Shown: positions 9,301 through 18,784, counted from the stretch's first letter. The stretch is 41,930 nucleotides of DNA from Polynucleobacter sp. (GCA_030157655.1 JAOAUK010000029.1:19904-61833), one strand, 5' to 3'. The notes: a model not told the origin generated them from the sequence alone. Program-made: numbers and translations.

Positions 9301-10234
9301 GAATACCTGGCACAGTTAACGAGGTTTCAGCCACATTGGTAGCTAAAACAATTCTTCTACCCCCCGCAGACTGAAAAACCCGCTCTTGCTCTGCTACAGA
9401 CTGCCTTGCAAATAAGCTCAGCACCTCAGGATGAAAGCGTTGATTAAGAACATGGTCTTTACGAATCGCCTCGGCACAATCACGAATCTCTCGCTCACCT
9501 GGCAAAAATACCAAGATATCCCCTGCCGACTGAGCCCCATCACGCCATAACTGACCAACCGCCTCAACAACTGCATCTGGGATGTCTTTGGGTTCTTTTT
9601 GACCGGGCTCTAATAGTGGCTGATACCTCACCTCAACAGGATAGAGTCGACCACTCACTTCAATCACTGGAGCAGGCTGATCTTTAGACCCAAAATGTTG
9701 CGCAAAGCGATTAGCATCAATCGTGGCAGAAGTGACAATCACTTTGAGATCGGGACGCTTAGGTAAAAGCTGTCTTAAATAGCCTAGTAAAAAGTCAATA
9801 TTCAAACTACGCTCATGAGCCTCATCAATGATGATGGTGTCATAAGCATTCAATAACGGGTCTCTTTGCGTCTCAGCTAACAAAATACCGTCTGTCATGA
9901 GCTTCACAGAGGCCGTTGAGCTGGTTTTATCCGAAAAACGCACCTGATAACCCACATCCTCGCCGATCGGGCTACCAAGCTCCTGAGCGATTCTTTTGGC
10001 AGTTGATGTGGCAGCAATACGTCGTGGTTGGGTATGCCCAATTAATTTACCGGTTCCATTCGCTCTACCCCGACCCATGGCCAAACAGATCTTGGGTAGC
10101 TGCGTGGTCTTGCCAGAACCGGTTTCTCCGCACACAATAATGACCTGGTTCTGCTCCAAAGCTTGGGTGATTTTCTCCCTCTGCCCGGAGACAGGTAAGC
10201 TCTCTGGAAACTGAATTTTCAAAAGTTTGGTCAT
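6335..10234 (-). CDS. hrpA: ATP-dependent DEAH-box RNA helicase HrpA
   Basis: A large DEAH/RHA helicase of about 1299 residues. Motif I (GETGSGKTTQ) is near residue 36 and the DEAH box (IIDEAHERS) near 137; SATID (motif III) and the Q-R-GR motif (QRAGRCGR) follow, then the helicase-associated, OB and long HrpA-specific C-terminal regions. Length fits HrpA proteins (about 1300). HrpA acts on stalled or collided ribosomes and mRNA processing in E. coli. The ORF track starts at GTG 10264, only 1 bp from the divergent argA ATG; I prefer the ATG at 10234 (MTKLLKIQFPESLPVSGQR). The choice is uncertain because GTG 10264 also has a weak AGG upstream. Confidence 0.93.
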   Translation of the reverse strand: MTKLLKIQFPESLPVSGQREKITQALEQNQVIIVCGETGSGKTTQLPKICLAMGRGRANGTGKLIGHTQPRRIAATSTAKRIAQELGSPIGEDVGYQVRFSDKTSSTASVKLMTDGILLAETQRDPLLNAYDTIIIDEAHERSLNIDFLLGYLRQLLPKRPDLKVIVTSATIDANRFAQHFGSKDQPAPVIEVSGRLYPVEVRYQPLLEPGQKEPKDIPDAVVEAVGQLWRDGAQSAGDILVFLPGEREIRDCAEAIRKDHVLNQRFHPEVLSLFARQSVAEQERVFQSAGGRRIVLATNVAETSLTVPGIRFVIDVGLARVKRYSYRNKVEQLQVEPISQAAANQRAGRCGRVSDGICIRLYDETDYNARPKFTDPEILRSSLAAVILRMRALKLPRIQEFPFIEPPMGRAISDGVQLLEELGAMESEGPRQGALTPIGKQLAALPLDPRVGRMLLAAKEQQALREVLIIATAMATQDPRDRPMDYVQAADTAHKLFADERSEFLSFVKLWDWYQHALVNKQSNRQLENLCKTHFISPRRMREWRDVHGQLHRLLTEQGWKENATPATFEQVHLSLLTGLLGNIAKKSEDDKNGPGIYEGARGIKLNIWPGSTIGKKAGAWILASELVETSRLFARTIAKIEPVWVEKVASHRIVRSWSDPFWDARQGEVMAHERGTLYGLPIYHGRKIRFAPKDAQEARRIFIQRALVEAELFGQTEAAQAQKQSGPLYSFFWHNLNLIKQIEALEHRSRRQDVLVDDELLFAFYEQHLPELIFSKPTLEAWLKEDAKNIASLKLDKTDLMRHEAAGITLDRYPKTIKMAGTELQLSYHFEPGSPKDGVTMVVPLALLNQVDQRRCEWLVPGLALEKTQLYLKSLPQKLRRYCVPLPDYAKKFVERTSENNTFGEGDYLDALIADIREQTQLQVQRADFRPENLPLHCFMNFRLVDEYGRQIDLERNLGKLRAEHAQAAREVFQEVAATAVNQIAAPSTHQPKLASPNQSASQNNHAGIAQTDNIKDWSFGELSEMLEIKRGKQTLYGYPALVDQQTHCDIEVFDDPELARKAHRLGLKRLFAIPMRETIKALHKQLPGARDLGLLFMSIGNAEDLMTQVIDLAIERSCLMEPLPTSAATFKERLDQGKPKLALIAQEVARHTLASLQAHADLQKRMAQLKALSASAHADVAQQIQNLIHQQFVAKTPYEYLVHLPRYLKAVNMRIDKLRANPSRDAQCQQEWQSLANPWSKMIQAQKAYGGAVDVRLEDFRWQLEELRVALYAQELKTPTPMSSKRLQKILDSLRK

Positions 10235-10257
10235 TTTTTCAAGTTGCACCCTATAAT
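10228..10257 (+). promoter_or_regulatory. Promoter of argA with perfect -10
   Basis: TGGTCA (10228-10233), 18 bp, TATAAT (10252-10257), then only 8 nt to the argA ATG at 10266. There is no Shine-Dalgarno in between, so the transcript would be leaderless or have a leader of one to three nt. The element overlaps the 5' end of hrpA on the other strand. Confidence 0.6.
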
Positions 10258-10265
10258 TTTCCACT

Positions 10266-11603
10266 ATGCCTACAAATCAAGCCCAAAATAATTTTCCCTT
10301 CGTTGCTTGGCTGCGCGATGTAGCCCCCTACATCCATAGTTTTCGAGGCAAAACCTTTGTTATCGGGTTCGCTGGCGAATTGGTGCAAAAAGGCGGTTTA
10401 GAGGCTCTCATCCAAGACGTGGCCATGTTGCATGCCATGGGTATGAGAATTGTTTTGGTTCATGGTTCACGCCCTCAAGTACAAGAACAACTCGATTTAA
10501 GAAAAGTTACCAGCCGCTATGGTACTGGTGCAATGAGTGGTTACCGAATCACAGATCCGGCAGCTCTTGAATGCGCCAAGGAAGCATCAGGCGAACTACG
10601 CTTAGATATTGAAGCAGCATTTAGCCAAGGGTTACCTAATACCCCTATGGCTGGCTCACGTATTTCAGTTATTTCTGGCAACTTCATTATTGCTAGACCA
10701 GTTGGTATCGTCGATGGTGTGGACTTCATGCACACTGGCCTGGTCCGTAAAGTTGATTCCGAGTCCATTGCACACTCACTGGCTAACAACAAGATTGTTC
10801 TCATGTCACCTCTTGGCTTCTCACCGACAGGCCAAGCATTCAATATCGCCTATGAAGATGTGGCCACAGCTACAGCCATGGCCGTCAAAGCTGATAAGTT
10901 GATTTTCTTAACCGAATACAACGGCATCACCGATATTGATGGCGAACTGATTAAAGAATTTTCACTGCGCCAGTTAGAAGACCACATCAGTGGTTTAACT
11001 TTAGCTGACGCAGATCTCAAAGTTCTATTACAAAACGCCATTCGTGCGATTAGATCTGGCGTAAGCCGTGTTCACTTATTGCCACATGATCGTGATGGCG
11101 CTCTTTTAGAAGAGCTATTTACCCACGACGGCATTAGCACCATGATTGCCGCCTCAGATATCGAACACTTGCGCGAAGCCAACCTAGACGATGTGGGTGG
11201 CATCTTGCAATTAATTGAGCCTTTGGAAGATGAAGGCATTTTGGTCGCCAGAGGTCGCGATGTGATTGAACGTGACATCACGCACTTCTCCGTGATTGAA
11301 CATGACCGCGTGCTATTCGGTTGCGCAGCTTTATTCCCCTACTCAAATGGCTTAGGCGAACTCTCCTGCTTGGCAGTGGATCCTCAAGCCCAAGAATCAG
11401 GTGACGGCGAAAGATTGCTTAAACGCATTGAGGCTAGAGCAAAGGCACAAGGTCTGAAGAAAATATTTGTACTAACCACCAGAACTGAACACTGGTTCTT
11501 AAAGCGTGGCTTCGTCCGCGCCAGCGTTGATGACTTACCAGCAGAGCGTAAAGAACTCTACAACTGGGAACGTAAATCAATGGTTCTGATCAAAAATATT
11601 TAA
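10266..11603 (+). CDS. argA: Amino-acid N-acetyltransferase (N-acetylglutamate synthase)
   Basis: First step of arginine biosynthesis: acetyl-CoA plus glutamate to N-acetylglutamate, cytoplasmic. The 445-residue protein has an N-terminal amino-acid-kinase-like domain (VIGFAGELVQKGGLEALIQD, VLVHGSRPQV; about 1-290) that normally serves arginine feedback, and a C-terminal GNAT domain (CLAVDPQAQ, GDGERLLKRIEARA, TTRTEHWFLKRGF; about 295-445). Length and order match classical ArgA. The start fits the conserved PYIHSFRGKTFVIGF region. No Shine-Dalgarno is present, but a perfect TATAAT ends 8 nt before the ATG. yggX follows 31 bp downstream. Confidence 0.96.
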   Translation: MPTNQAQNNFPFVAWLRDVAPYIHSFRGKTFVIGFAGELVQKGGLEALIQDVAMLHAMGMRIVLVHGSRPQVQEQLDLRKVTSRYGTGAMSGYRITDPAALECAKEASGELRLDIEAAFSQGLPNTPMAGSRISVISGNFIIARPVGIVDGVDFMHTGLVRKVDSESIAHSLANNKIVLMSPLGFSPTGQAFNIAYEDVATATAMAVKADKLIFLTEYNGITDIDGELIKEFSLRQLEDHISGLTLADADLKVLLQNAIRAIRSGVSRVHLLPHDRDGALLEELFTHDGISTMIAASDIEHLREANLDDVGGILQLIEPLEDEGILVARGRDVIERDITHFSVIEHDRVLFGCAALFPYSNGLGELSCLAVDPQAQESGDGERLLKRIEARAKAQGLKKIFVLTTRTEHWFLKRGFVRASVDDLPAERKELYNWERKSMVLIKNI

Positions 11604-11634
11604 CTACTAACGATTGCTAATTAAGAGGTAAATG

Positions 11635-11907
11635 ATGGCTCGCATGGTTCACTGCATCAAATTAAATAAAGAAGCTGAAGGCTTAGATTTCGCACCACTA
11701 CCTGGTGAATTAGGTAAAAAGATCTGGCAAGAGGTTTCTAAAGAAGCTTGGGCTGGCTGGTTGAAACAACAAACCATGCTCATTAACGAAAACCGTTTGA
11801 ATATGGCTGATACTCGCGCACGTCAATACCTTCTTAAACAAGTAGAAAAGTATTTCTATGGTGAAGGTGCTGATACAGCACAAGGATACGTTCCAGAAAA
11901 TAAGTAA
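11635..11907 (+). CDS. yggX: Probable Fe(2+)-trafficking protein YggX
   Basis: A 90-residue cytoplasmic protein of the YggX family, linked to iron handling and protection of Fe-S clusters from oxidation. The family signature is clear: [10 protein letters not shown] with its conserved cysteine, [24 protein letters not shown], and [16 protein letters not shown]. Two ATGs are adjacent (11632 and 11635); the second gives the family-typical MARMV start and better spacing to AAGAGG. It probably shares a transcript with argA and ends at a strong terminator. Confidence 0.95.
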   Translation: MARMVHCIKLNKEAEGLDFAPLPGELGKKIWQEVSKEAWAGWLKQQTMLINENRLNMADTRARQYLLKQVEKYFYGEGADTAQGYVPENK

Positions 11908-11930
11908 TCTCTGACATAAGTATTAAATAA

Positions 11931-11955
11931 AAAGGACGCCTAAGCGTCCTTTTTT
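11931..11955. terminator. Bidirectional intrinsic terminator between yggX and rpiA
   Basis: Stem AGGACGC / GCGTCCT with a CTAA loop, followed by six T on the plus strand and preceded by an A-tract that gives T on the minus strand. It serves the convergent yggX and rpiA genes. Confidence 0.9.
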
Positions 11956-11979
11956 AATGTGGCTTGAGACATTGATCCA

Positions 11980-12672
11980 TTAATAGGTCTGACGACGTAC
12001 ACCGCTTGCCTCACCAATCAGCAATACATTGGCTTTTCTTCTGGCAAATAAACCATTACAAATAACGCCTGGTATTTGATTGATGTCTGACTCCAATTTG
12101 ACTGGATCGGTAATTTTCAAACCCGCCACATCCAAAATCCAAGCTTGGTTATCTGTTACAAATACTTGATCAGCGCCCTTGGCTTTTCTGAGCGTTACTA
12201 TGCCGCCCAACTTTTCTAACTCTCTCGTTACTTGTGCTTGAGCCATCGGAATCACTTCAACAGGCAATGGAAATTGCCCCATCACATCAACCTGTTTACT
12301 GCCATCACAAATACATACAAATGTATTAGCCAAATGGGCCACAATCTTCTCGCGAGTGAGCGCACCACCGCCGCCTTTGAGCATATGACCTTGAGGGTCT
12401 ATCTCATCCGCCCCATCGACATACATTGGCAGACTTTGCACTGAATTACTATCCAAAACATTGAAACCATGTTTTTTTAAGCGATCCGTGCTGGCCTGAG
12501 AACTAGACACCACCCCTGCAAAATGAGATTGGTGCGGTGCTATTGCATCAATAAATAAATTAGCCGTTGAACCCGTACCAACCCCCAAAATCCCACCAGG
12601 AGCCATATTTTTCAATACTTCATCTTTGGCTGCCTCAGCAACCATTGCCTTGAGTTGATCTTGGGTATACAT
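11980..12672 (-). CDS. rpiA: Ribose-5-phosphate isomerase A
   Basis: Interconverts ribose-5-phosphate and ribulose-5-phosphate in the non-oxidative pentose phosphate pathway. The 230-residue protein has the phosphate loop [15 protein letters not shown] (about 30), VDGADEID (about 88), [14 protein letters not shown] (about 100) with the catalytic glutamate/lysine region, and the C-terminal [19 protein letters not shown]. Length matches RpiA. It is divergent from tal, which encodes another enzyme of the same pathway; the 106-bp gap must hold both promoters. It ends at the shared terminator with yggX. Confidence 0.96.
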   Translation of the reverse strand: MYTQDQLKAMVAEAAKDEVLKNMAPGGILGVGTGSTANLFIDAIAPHQSHFAGVVSSSQASTDRLKKHGFNVLDSNSVQSLPMYVDGADEIDPQGHMLKGGGGALTREKIVAHLANTFVCICDGSKQVDVMGQFPLPVEVIPMAQAQVTRELEKLGGIVTLRKAKGADQVFVTDNQAWILDVAGLKITDPVKLESDINQIPGVICNGLFARRKANVLLIGEASGVRRQTY

Positions 12673-12778
12673 CTTTATCTACGACCTTAAAGGAGTGTTT
12701 CTATTAAATTAACTTCATTATTCAGTAAAAATGTCTGCTACATTCTTTTTATTTACAGAAGCATTCTAAAATAGTCCG

Positions 12779-13726
12779 ATGAGCTCATTACTAGAACAAT
12801 TAAAACACTACACCACAGTGGTAGCCGATACAGGCGACTTTGAACGCATGAAGGCCTTTTTGCCTCAGGATGCGACTACCAACCCTTCGCTAATTTTAAA
12901 AGCTGCCCAACTACCCAGCTATCAAAACCTAATTACTGAGGTTAAAGCCAAGAATGCAGGCAAAAGTGTTGATCAGGTTATCGACGCCCTATTGGTGGCA
13001 TTCGGCATTGAGATCTTAAAAATTGTGCCGGGCCGTGTTTCTACAGAGGTAGATGCGCGCCTTTCTTTTGACACTGATGCCACAGTTAAAAAAGCCTGTG
13101 AAATCATTGCTGCCTATCAAGCAGCAGGCATTCCAAAAGAGCGTGTACTGATTAAGATTGCGAGTACTTGGGAAGGCATACAAGCTGCCAAGATACTTCA
13201 AGCAGAAGGCATTGCTTGCAATATGACTTTGCTATTTAGTTTGATACAGGCTGTGGCTTGCGCCAATGCACAAGCACAATTAATTTCTCCATTTGTTGGG
13301 CGCATCACCGATTGGCACAAGAAATCATTAGGCGCCGAATGGAAAGATGAAGTCCATGGTGGAGCACATGATCCAGGCGTAGCCTCTGTAAAAACTATTT
13401 ACAACTACTACAAGAATCATGGCATTCAAACAGAAGTCATGGGTGCGAGTTTTAGAAATATTGGCCAAATCACCCACTTAGCTGGCTGTGATTTACTCAC
13501 AATTAGCCCTGAGCTCTTGGCTGAACTGCACTCAAAAAATGAGCCACTGCAGGCGGCTCTAAGTATTGAGAATGCCGCCCGCTCTAAAGGGGCCACATTG
13601 AAAGCAGACGAGAAGTCATTCCGCTATCAATTAAATCAAGATGCCATGGCAACTGAAAAATTAGCGGAAGGTATCCGTTTATTCTGCGCTGATATTGAGA
13701 AATTAGAAAAACTATTGCTGGCTTAA
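12779..13726 (+). CDS. tal: Transaldolase
   Basis: Transfers a dihydroxyacetone unit between sugar phosphates in the non-oxidative pentose phosphate pathway. The 315-residue length fits the classical TalB type. Visible motifs are [13 protein letters not shown] (about 31), the Schiff-base lysine region [14 protein letters not shown] (about 125), and [14 protein letters not shown] with [13 protein letters not shown]. There is no Shine-Dalgarno; TAAAAT ends 6 nt before the ATG, so a leaderless mRNA is possible. Its stop codon directly abuts the rlmB stop on the other strand. Confidence 0.96.
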   Translation: MSSLLEQLKHYTTVVADTGDFERMKAFLPQDATTNPSLILKAAQLPSYQNLITEVKAKNAGKSVDQVIDALLVAFGIEILKIVPGRVSTEVDARLSFDTDATVKKACEIIAAYQAAGIPKERVLIKIASTWEGIQAAKILQAEGIACNMTLLFSLIQAVACANAQAQLISPFVGRITDWHKKSLGAEWKDEVHGGAHDPGVASVKTIYNYYKNHGIQTEVMGASFRNIGQITHLAGCDLLTISPELLAELHSKNEPLQAALSIENAARSKGATLKADEKSFRYQLNQDAMATEKLAEGIRLFCADIEKLEKLLLA

Positions 13727-13735
13727 TTAACCAGC
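13717..13735. terminator. Palindrome at the tal/rlmB stop-codon junction (possible weak terminator)
   Basis: GCTGG and CCAGC flank CTTAATTAA, so the two convergent stop codons sit inside an inverted repeat. No clear T-tract follows on either strand, so terminator function is uncertain. Confidence 0.4.
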
Positions 13736-14545
13736 TTTAGATTGCTTGGCAATTCTTTGCCTTCTGGCCTCGTAGAGACTCACGCCACTCGCAACTGATA
13801 CGTTAAGACTCTCTACGCCGCCCAACATCGGAATCTTAACAAGCTCATCACAAGTCTCTCGAGTAAGACGTCTCATACCCTCGCCTTCGGCACCCATTAC
13901 CAAAGCAACCGGCCCTGTAAAGTCGACATCGTAGAGTGTCTTTTCTGTTTGATCATCAGTACCAATCAACCAAACACCAGCCTCTTGAAGCTCACGCATA
14001 GTTCTTGCTAAATTAGTAACAGCAATTAACGGCATCGTTTCTGCAGCACCACTGGCCACCTTGCTCACCGTCGCATTCAAATGAGCTGAACGATCTTTGG
14101 GCACAATCACCGCATCAACACCGGCACCATCAGCCACACGCAAACAAGCACCTAAGTTATGCGGATCTGTCACACCATCCAAAATTAGTAAAAGTGCTGG
14201 ACCTGTCAAAGCGTCTAGTAACTCATCAAGTGTTTGAACCTTAGAAATACTGTCAGCAAAAGCCACGACACCTTGATGACGATCATTGCCCGCCAAGGTT
14301 CTCAAACGCTCTGTATCTGCTTGATGGAGTCGACGCCCTAAAATTGGTTCAGCTGTTTTAATGAAGTCTTGCATACGACGGTCGCGCCTTGCAGGATCAA
14401 CATACACCGTTCTCAAAGACTCAGGATCTTGACGTAATCTGGCAATCACCGCATGAAAGCCCAACAACATTTGCTTACCATCACCACCCTGTTGTTTTGA
14501 TGACTGATCTTTTTTAGATCGAAAATCCTGCTCTCTATCTGACAT
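13727..14545 (-). CDS. rlmB: 23S rRNA (guanosine(2251)-2'-O)-methyltransferase RlmB
   Basis: A SPOUT/TrmH-family methyltransferase of 272 residues that modifies G2251 in the ribosomal P-loop. The N-terminal L30e-like substrate-binding part starts at [24 protein letters not shown]. The SpoU domain shows [29 protein letters not shown] (motif 1), [20 protein letters not shown] (motif 2) and [27 protein letters not shown] (motif 3). A charged, Q/K-rich leader of about 20 residues precedes it. The ATG overlaps the rnr stop by 1 nt (TAATG), a pairing also seen in E. coli, so co-expression is likely. Confidence 0.95.
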   Translation of the reverse strand: MSDREQDFRSKKDQSSKQQGGDGKQMLLGFHAVIARLRQDPESLRTVYVDPARRDRRMQDFIKTAEPILGRRLHQADTERLRTLAGNDRHQGVVAFADSISKVQTLDELLDALTGPALLLILDGVTDPHNLGACLRVADGAGVDAVIVPKDRSAHLNATVSKVASGAAETMPLIAVTNLARTMRELQEAGVWLIGTDDQTEKTLYDVDFTGPVALVMGAEGEGMRRLTRETCDELVKIPMLGGVESLNVSVASGVSLYEARRQRIAKQSKAG

Positions 14546-16992
14546 TAACGACGACCCTTACGAATACTTAACTCATGCCCTTTTGATTTGGCATTACTAG
14601 ATTTTTTTGGTTTTTTACCAGCTTTGGCGGCAGTAGTTTTCTTAGCACCTCTGCCTGAGGCTGATTTGCTAGGGGCAGATAATACCCCACCACCCTGAGG
14701 TGACCTTGAACCACTAGACATTGAACCAGAAGTATTTGCACGAGCTCTGCCAGATGACTTTTTAGCACCAGCACTTCTATTAGGCTTATTCGAGCGACCA
14801 TTTTCCATTGGTGCAAAACGATCACTCACCCCAACACCCGCTACGCCATTTCTGTCGCCATTAGGTTTTACAAGGCTGAACTCAATACGTCTAGCATCTA
14901 AATCTACACGGCTAACCAAGACATGTACTCGATCAGTTAAGCGATAACGAATACCCGTTCTTTCTCCGCGCAACTCTTGTCTAGCCTCATCATATTGGTA
15001 GTAGTCACCACCTAGTTCACTGATATGAATCATGCCCTCAACAAAGAGGCTCTCCAACTGTACAAATAAACCAAATGTGGCAACACCGGTGATCGTGCCA
15101 GAGTACTCTTGACCCAAGTGATCACGCATGTAGTAGCACTTCAACCAAGCTTCCACATCTCGGGATGCTTCATCAGCTCGACGTTCATTCGAAGAACAAT
15201 GCACACCCAGTTGCGCCCAGGCGGCCATGGCAGTTGATGCCTCTTGCTTAGCTTTAGCTCCGCGCGCTGTTTTAACTGCTGGCTTCGCCTTGGCTTCTTC
15301 GTGAGACTTTTTGGCATTTGCTGCGTTCACACGACCAGGGCCACTCTTTGGCATCGCCAAATTTAAAACCACTTCTGTTGGAATGTTCGGTGAATATGTT
15401 TTCTTGGCCAAGATGGCTTTGATGGCACGATGCACCAATAAGTCTGGATATCGACGAATCGGGCTCGTGAAATGAGCATATGCCTGATAAGCCAAACCAA
15501 AGTGACCATAGTTGTCTGGCTGATAGACCGCCTGTTGCATAGACCTTAAAACAACAGACTGCAACATGCTGGCATCAGGCCGAGGCTTGATCTCTTCAAT
15601 CAACTTAGCGAAGTCTTTAGGTCTTGGCTTTTCAGCTCCACCCAAGTTAAGACCCGCCGTTCTTAATACTTGTTTGAGAGTCATGAGCTTTTCGGCTGAT
15701 GGCTCTGCGTGAACACGGAATAAAGAGGCATGGCCGTTCTTATCCAAGAAGTCTGCAGCACAAACGTTGGCCGCCAACATACACTCTTCAATCACACGGT
15801 GGGCTTCATTGCGCACTCTTGGTTCAATGCGCTCAATTTTGCCTAAGGCATTACTGATGATTTGCGTTTCAGTGGTTTCAAAATCAATCGCACCACGCTT
15901 ATCTCTAGCTGCTCTCAATACTTTATACAAACTGTATAAACGATCTAGGTTTTTCTTAAGATGCTTAAATCGTGCTGCCTCAGGACCATTGCTGTTGCTA
16001 AGTATTTCCCATACGGTGTTGTATGTAAAACGTTGTGCGGAGTGCATCACAGCAGGATAGAACTGATAGGCCTGTACTTCGCCATCCATATCGATCACCG
16101 CATCGCAAACCATACATAAGCGGTCAACCTCAGGTTTTAATGAACATAAACCGTTAGAGATTTTTTCTGGCAACATCGGTATCACCCTACGTGGGAAATA
16201 AACCGATGTGGCTCTAGTTATTGCATCAGAATCTAATGGATGACCAGGCTTAACGTAGTGCGACACATCCGCAATCGCCACAATGAGGCGCCATGCTTTT
16301 GCTTTACCCCAAGTCACTGGCTCACAATAAACTGCATCATCAAAGTCTCTGGCATCCTCACCGTCAATCGTGACCAATGGGATGTCACGCAAATCAATGC
16401 GCCCTTCTAAGTCTTCTTCTCGAATCTCATTCGGTAAAGCTTCAGCTTCCTTGTTGGCTGCAGGAGAAAATAAATGAGGCACACCGTACTTACGTACTGC
16501 AATCTCAATCTCCATGCCTGGGTCATCAATCTCACCCAAGACTTCAACGACTCGACCAACAGCCTGACGATAGCTATCTGGATAGTCAATAATTTCAACA
16601 GAAACCACTTGGCCTAATTTGGCATTACCCTGACCCTTTGGCGGGATCAAGATGTCATGACCAATGCGCTTATCTTCTGGCGCACAAATTAGAACGCCGT
16701 TTTCATTCAGTAGACGGCCAATCACAAACTGATTGGCATGCAAAATCACTTCGCTGATCTGCCCCTCAGGTCGACCACGACGATCCACCCCCGAAACTCT
16801 CACGATTACTTTATCGTGATGCATCACGCGAGACATCTCGCGCTCATTTAAGAAAATGTCTTCACCACCATCATCAGGAATCACAAAACCAAAACCATCG
16901 CGATGGCCTTGAACTGTCCCCTGTTTTTCTGGCAATTTACGGGCGTTAGCTTCAGACAGAGCCAAGGTCCCTTTAGTGCTTTTTTTAGTCAT
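14545..16992 (-). CDS. rnr: Ribonuclease R
   Basis: A processive 3'-5' exoribonuclease that degrades structured RNA. From the ATG at 16992 the protein is 815 residues: an OB/cold-shock region ([24 protein letters not shown]), the RNB catalytic domain with [20 protein letters not shown], an S1 domain ([27 protein letters not shown]), and a long basic K/S/G-rich tail. A lysine/alanine-rich insert of about 45 residues lies between [19 protein letters not shown] and [18 protein letters not shown]. The ORF track's 63-residue extension is hydrophobic, lacks family similarity and overlaps the divergent SDR gene, so I reject it. Confidence 0.95.
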   Translation of the reverse strand: MTKKSTKGTLALSEANARKLPEKQGTVQGHRDGFGFVIPDDGGEDIFLNEREMSRVMHHDKVIVRVSGVDRRGRPEGQISEVILHANQFVIGRLLNENGVLICAPEDKRIGHDILIPPKGQGNAKLGQVVSVEIIDYPDSYRQAVGRVVEVLGEIDDPGMEIEIAVRKYGVPHLFSPAANKEAEALPNEIREEDLEGRIDLRDIPLVTIDGEDARDFDDAVYCEPVTWGKAKAWRLIVAIADVSHYVKPGHPLDSDAITRATSVYFPRRVIPMLPEKISNGLCSLKPEVDRLCMVCDAVIDMDGEVQAYQFYPAVMHSAQRFTYNTVWEILSNSNGPEAARFKHLKKNLDRLYSLYKVLRAARDKRGAIDFETTETQIISNALGKIERIEPRVRNEAHRVIEECMLAANVCAADFLDKNGHASLFRVHAEPSAEKLMTLKQVLRTAGLNLGGAEKPRPKDFAKLIEEIKPRPDASMLQSVVLRSMQQAVYQPDNYGHFGLAYQAYAHFTSPIRRYPDLLVHRAIKAILAKKTYSPNIPTEVVLNLAMPKSGPGRVNAANAKKSHEEAKAKPAVKTARGAKAKQEASTAMAAWAQLGVHCSSNERRADEASRDVEAWLKCYYMRDHLGQEYSGTITGVATFGLFVQLESLFVEGMIHISELGGDYYQYDEARQELRGERTGIRYRLTDRVHVLVSRVDLDARRIEFSLVKPNGDRNGVAGVGVSDRFAPMENGRSNKPNRSAGAKKSSGRARANTSGSMSSGSRSPQGGGVLSAPSKSASGRGAKKTTAAKAGKKPKKSSNAKSKGHELSIRKGRR

Positions 16993-17113
16993 ACCCCATT
17001 GTCTTACAAGAATGTGAAAACTCAAGCAATATATCAAGAATATAATCAAATCAACATTGGAGCTAACACCCACCAGCCCCAGAAATAACCATAAAAGTAA
17101 GCGGAGATAGACC

Positions 17114-17899
17114 ATGGATTTAGGCATTAAAAATAAGACCGCCTTAGTGTTCGGCGCTGGCAGTGGCCTAGGACAAGCCATGGCAATCGCGCTAGCTCAA
17201 GAAGGTGCGAAAGTGGCTTTGGCTGGCAGAAATATGGCCAAACTACAAGAGACCGCCAAAATCATTCAAGCAACAGGTGGGCAGTCTTTTTGCATCAGCT
17301 GGGATTTGGCCAATTTAGACCTCATTGATCAACACTTCTCTCAAATTGAAAAAGTATTAGGTCCTGTAGATATTTTGGTCAATAACACCGGTGGCCCTCC
17401 TCCGACCACAGCGGCCAATCAATCAGCAGCGTTATGGGTAGAAAAGTTTCAGGAAATGGTTCTTTCTGTGATTGCTATTACAGACCGAGCAATTGGCGGT
17501 ATGAAAGAACGTCAATGGGGTCGGATTATTACGAGCACATCCTCAGGAGCCATCACCCCCATCCCCAATTTGGCGATTTCCAATACTTTGAGAGCCTCAT
17601 TGCACGCCTGGTCAAAAACTCTATCTAGAGAACTTGCTCCTTTTGGGGTGACTGCCAATGTGATCGTTCCGGGACGCATTGCTACAGATAGGATTAAGTT
17701 TTTGGATACAGCACGCGCAGAACGAGAAAACAAACGTGTTGAAGAGATTGAATCAGATAGCCTTAAAAGTATTCCGATGGGTCGCATGGGCCGGCCTGAA
17801 GAATATGGTCAGGTAGCAGCATTTTTAGCCAGCCAGGCAGCTTCTTACATCACCGGTTCAGTGATCCGGGTAGATGGTGGGAATATCCCCAATATTTAA
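17114..17899 (+). CDS. SDR-fold protein of the atypical FabG-like subgroup
   Basis: A 261-residue Rossmann protein resembling 3-oxoacyl-ACP reductases. The cofactor loop VFGAGSGLGQA is near residue 13, NNTGGPPPT replaces the usual NNAG segment, and the C-terminus ends IRVDGGNIPNI. At the catalytic site the expected YxxxK is replaced by LAISNTLRAS, so the tyrosine and lysine are missing while the preceding STSSG serine region remains. An SDR subgroup with this defect (BKR-like, cd05344) is known to me by recall. Its reaction, if any, is unknown. GGAG upstream supports the start. The stop abuts that of the DUF455 gene. Confidence 0.88.
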   Translation: MDLGIKNKTALVFGAGSGLGQAMAIALAQEGAKVALAGRNMAKLQETAKIIQATGGQSFCISWDLANLDLIDQHFSQIEKVLGPVDILVNNTGGPPPTTAANQSAALWVEKFQEMVLSVIAITDRAIGGMKERQWGRIITSTSSGAITPIPNLAISNTLRASLHAWSKTLSRELAPFGVTANVIVPGRIATDRIKFLDTARAERENKRVEEIESDSLKSIPMGRMGRPEEYGQVAAFLASQAASYITGSVIRVDGGNIPNI

Positions 17900-18706
17900 T
17901 TAAGCACGAATATCTAAAGCTGCAAGTTCAGCTTCAGTAAATCCGGCAGCTTTGCGAGCAGCGTAATTAAATGGTCCGCGCAGCTTAGGAGCTTCGTATT
18001 TTTCCGCCAAATCAGCATAAGCTTTGATTGGGTCGAGATGGTCTTTTTGGCACATATAGTTAAACCAACGATTACCTATCTCTACATGACCAACTTCATC
18101 ATTAAGAATAATTTGTAGCAGCCTAACAGCCTCATGATCGTTAGCTTGCGCTAATTTTTCCTGAATGGGTGGTAAGGCATCCAAACCACGTGACTCCATG
18201 GTGCGCGGCACCAAAGCCATTCTTGCCAAAATAGATTCGGTAGTTTTGCTAACCATTTCCCAAAGGCTGTTGTGCGCAGGAAAGTCGCCATACTTAAAAC
18301 CTTGGGTGTGCAGATGTTGATTCAGCAGATCAAAGTGATAAGCCTCTTCAGCAGCCACCCGCAACCAATCGTCGTAGTACTCTTGCGGCATTCCAGCAAA
18401 TCGCCATAACGCATCCAAAGCTAAATTAATTGCATTGAACTCAATATGCGCTAATGCATGTATTAATACTGCACGACCTTCAGCAGTTACCATCGAGCGA
18501 CGCTTGACTAAACCGGGGTTAACTAATATCGGGGCATCAGGACGACCTGGAATATCCACATCCTTATCCGATAAAAGCACTTTGGCATTGAGATTGATAT
18601 CCCCAGCCAAATATTGCTCACGCAACTGAGCCACCGTCGAGCATTTAGTGCCGGGGTCTTTGATACTCAATAGCAGAAGTGCTTGGGATCTTAGTTCTAA
18701 ATTCAT
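17900..18706 (-). CDS. DUF455 family ferritin-like protein
   Basis: A 268-residue protein of the DUF455 family, whose members share a ferritin-like four-helix fold related to tRNA-hydroxylase MiaE. Probable di-iron ligands are visible in ALAHIEFNAINLALDALW, RVAAEEAYHFDLLNQHL and ILNDEVGHVEIGNRWF, that is, repeated E/H pairs. Function is not established; a redox or iron-dependent role is plausible. The region between this gene and the divergent MFS gene is 78 bp and rich in TATA-like sequences. Confidence 0.9.
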   Translation of the reverse strand: MNLELRSQALLLLSIKDPGTKCSTVAQLREQYLAGDINLNAKVLLSDKDVDIPGRPDAPILVNPGLVKRRSMVTAEGRAVLIHALAHIEFNAINLALDALWRFAGMPQEYYDDWLRVAAEEAYHFDLLNQHLHTQGFKYGDFPAHNSLWEMVSKTTESILARMALVPRTMESRGLDALPPIQEKLAQANDHEAVRLLQIILNDEVGHVEIGNRWFNYMCQKDHLDPIKAYADLAEKYEAPKLRGPFNYAARKAAGFTEAELAALDIRA

Positions 18707-18784
18707 AAAAATGATTAATTTGTCTAATTATCCAACAGTCTGCTGCCCCATATAAAATGATTCAATCATAAAATTTGAGACACC

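Noticed and set aside
9916-10214. Plus-strand ORFs at 9916-10140 and 9996-10214
   Set aside because: They are antisense to the highly conserved helicase motifs of hrpA and show no family similarity or Shine-Dalgarno.
16993-17181. 63-residue hydrophobic N-terminal extension of RNase R
   Set aside because: No similarity to RNase R starts, overlaps the divergent SDR gene, and a normal ATG start exists at 16992.
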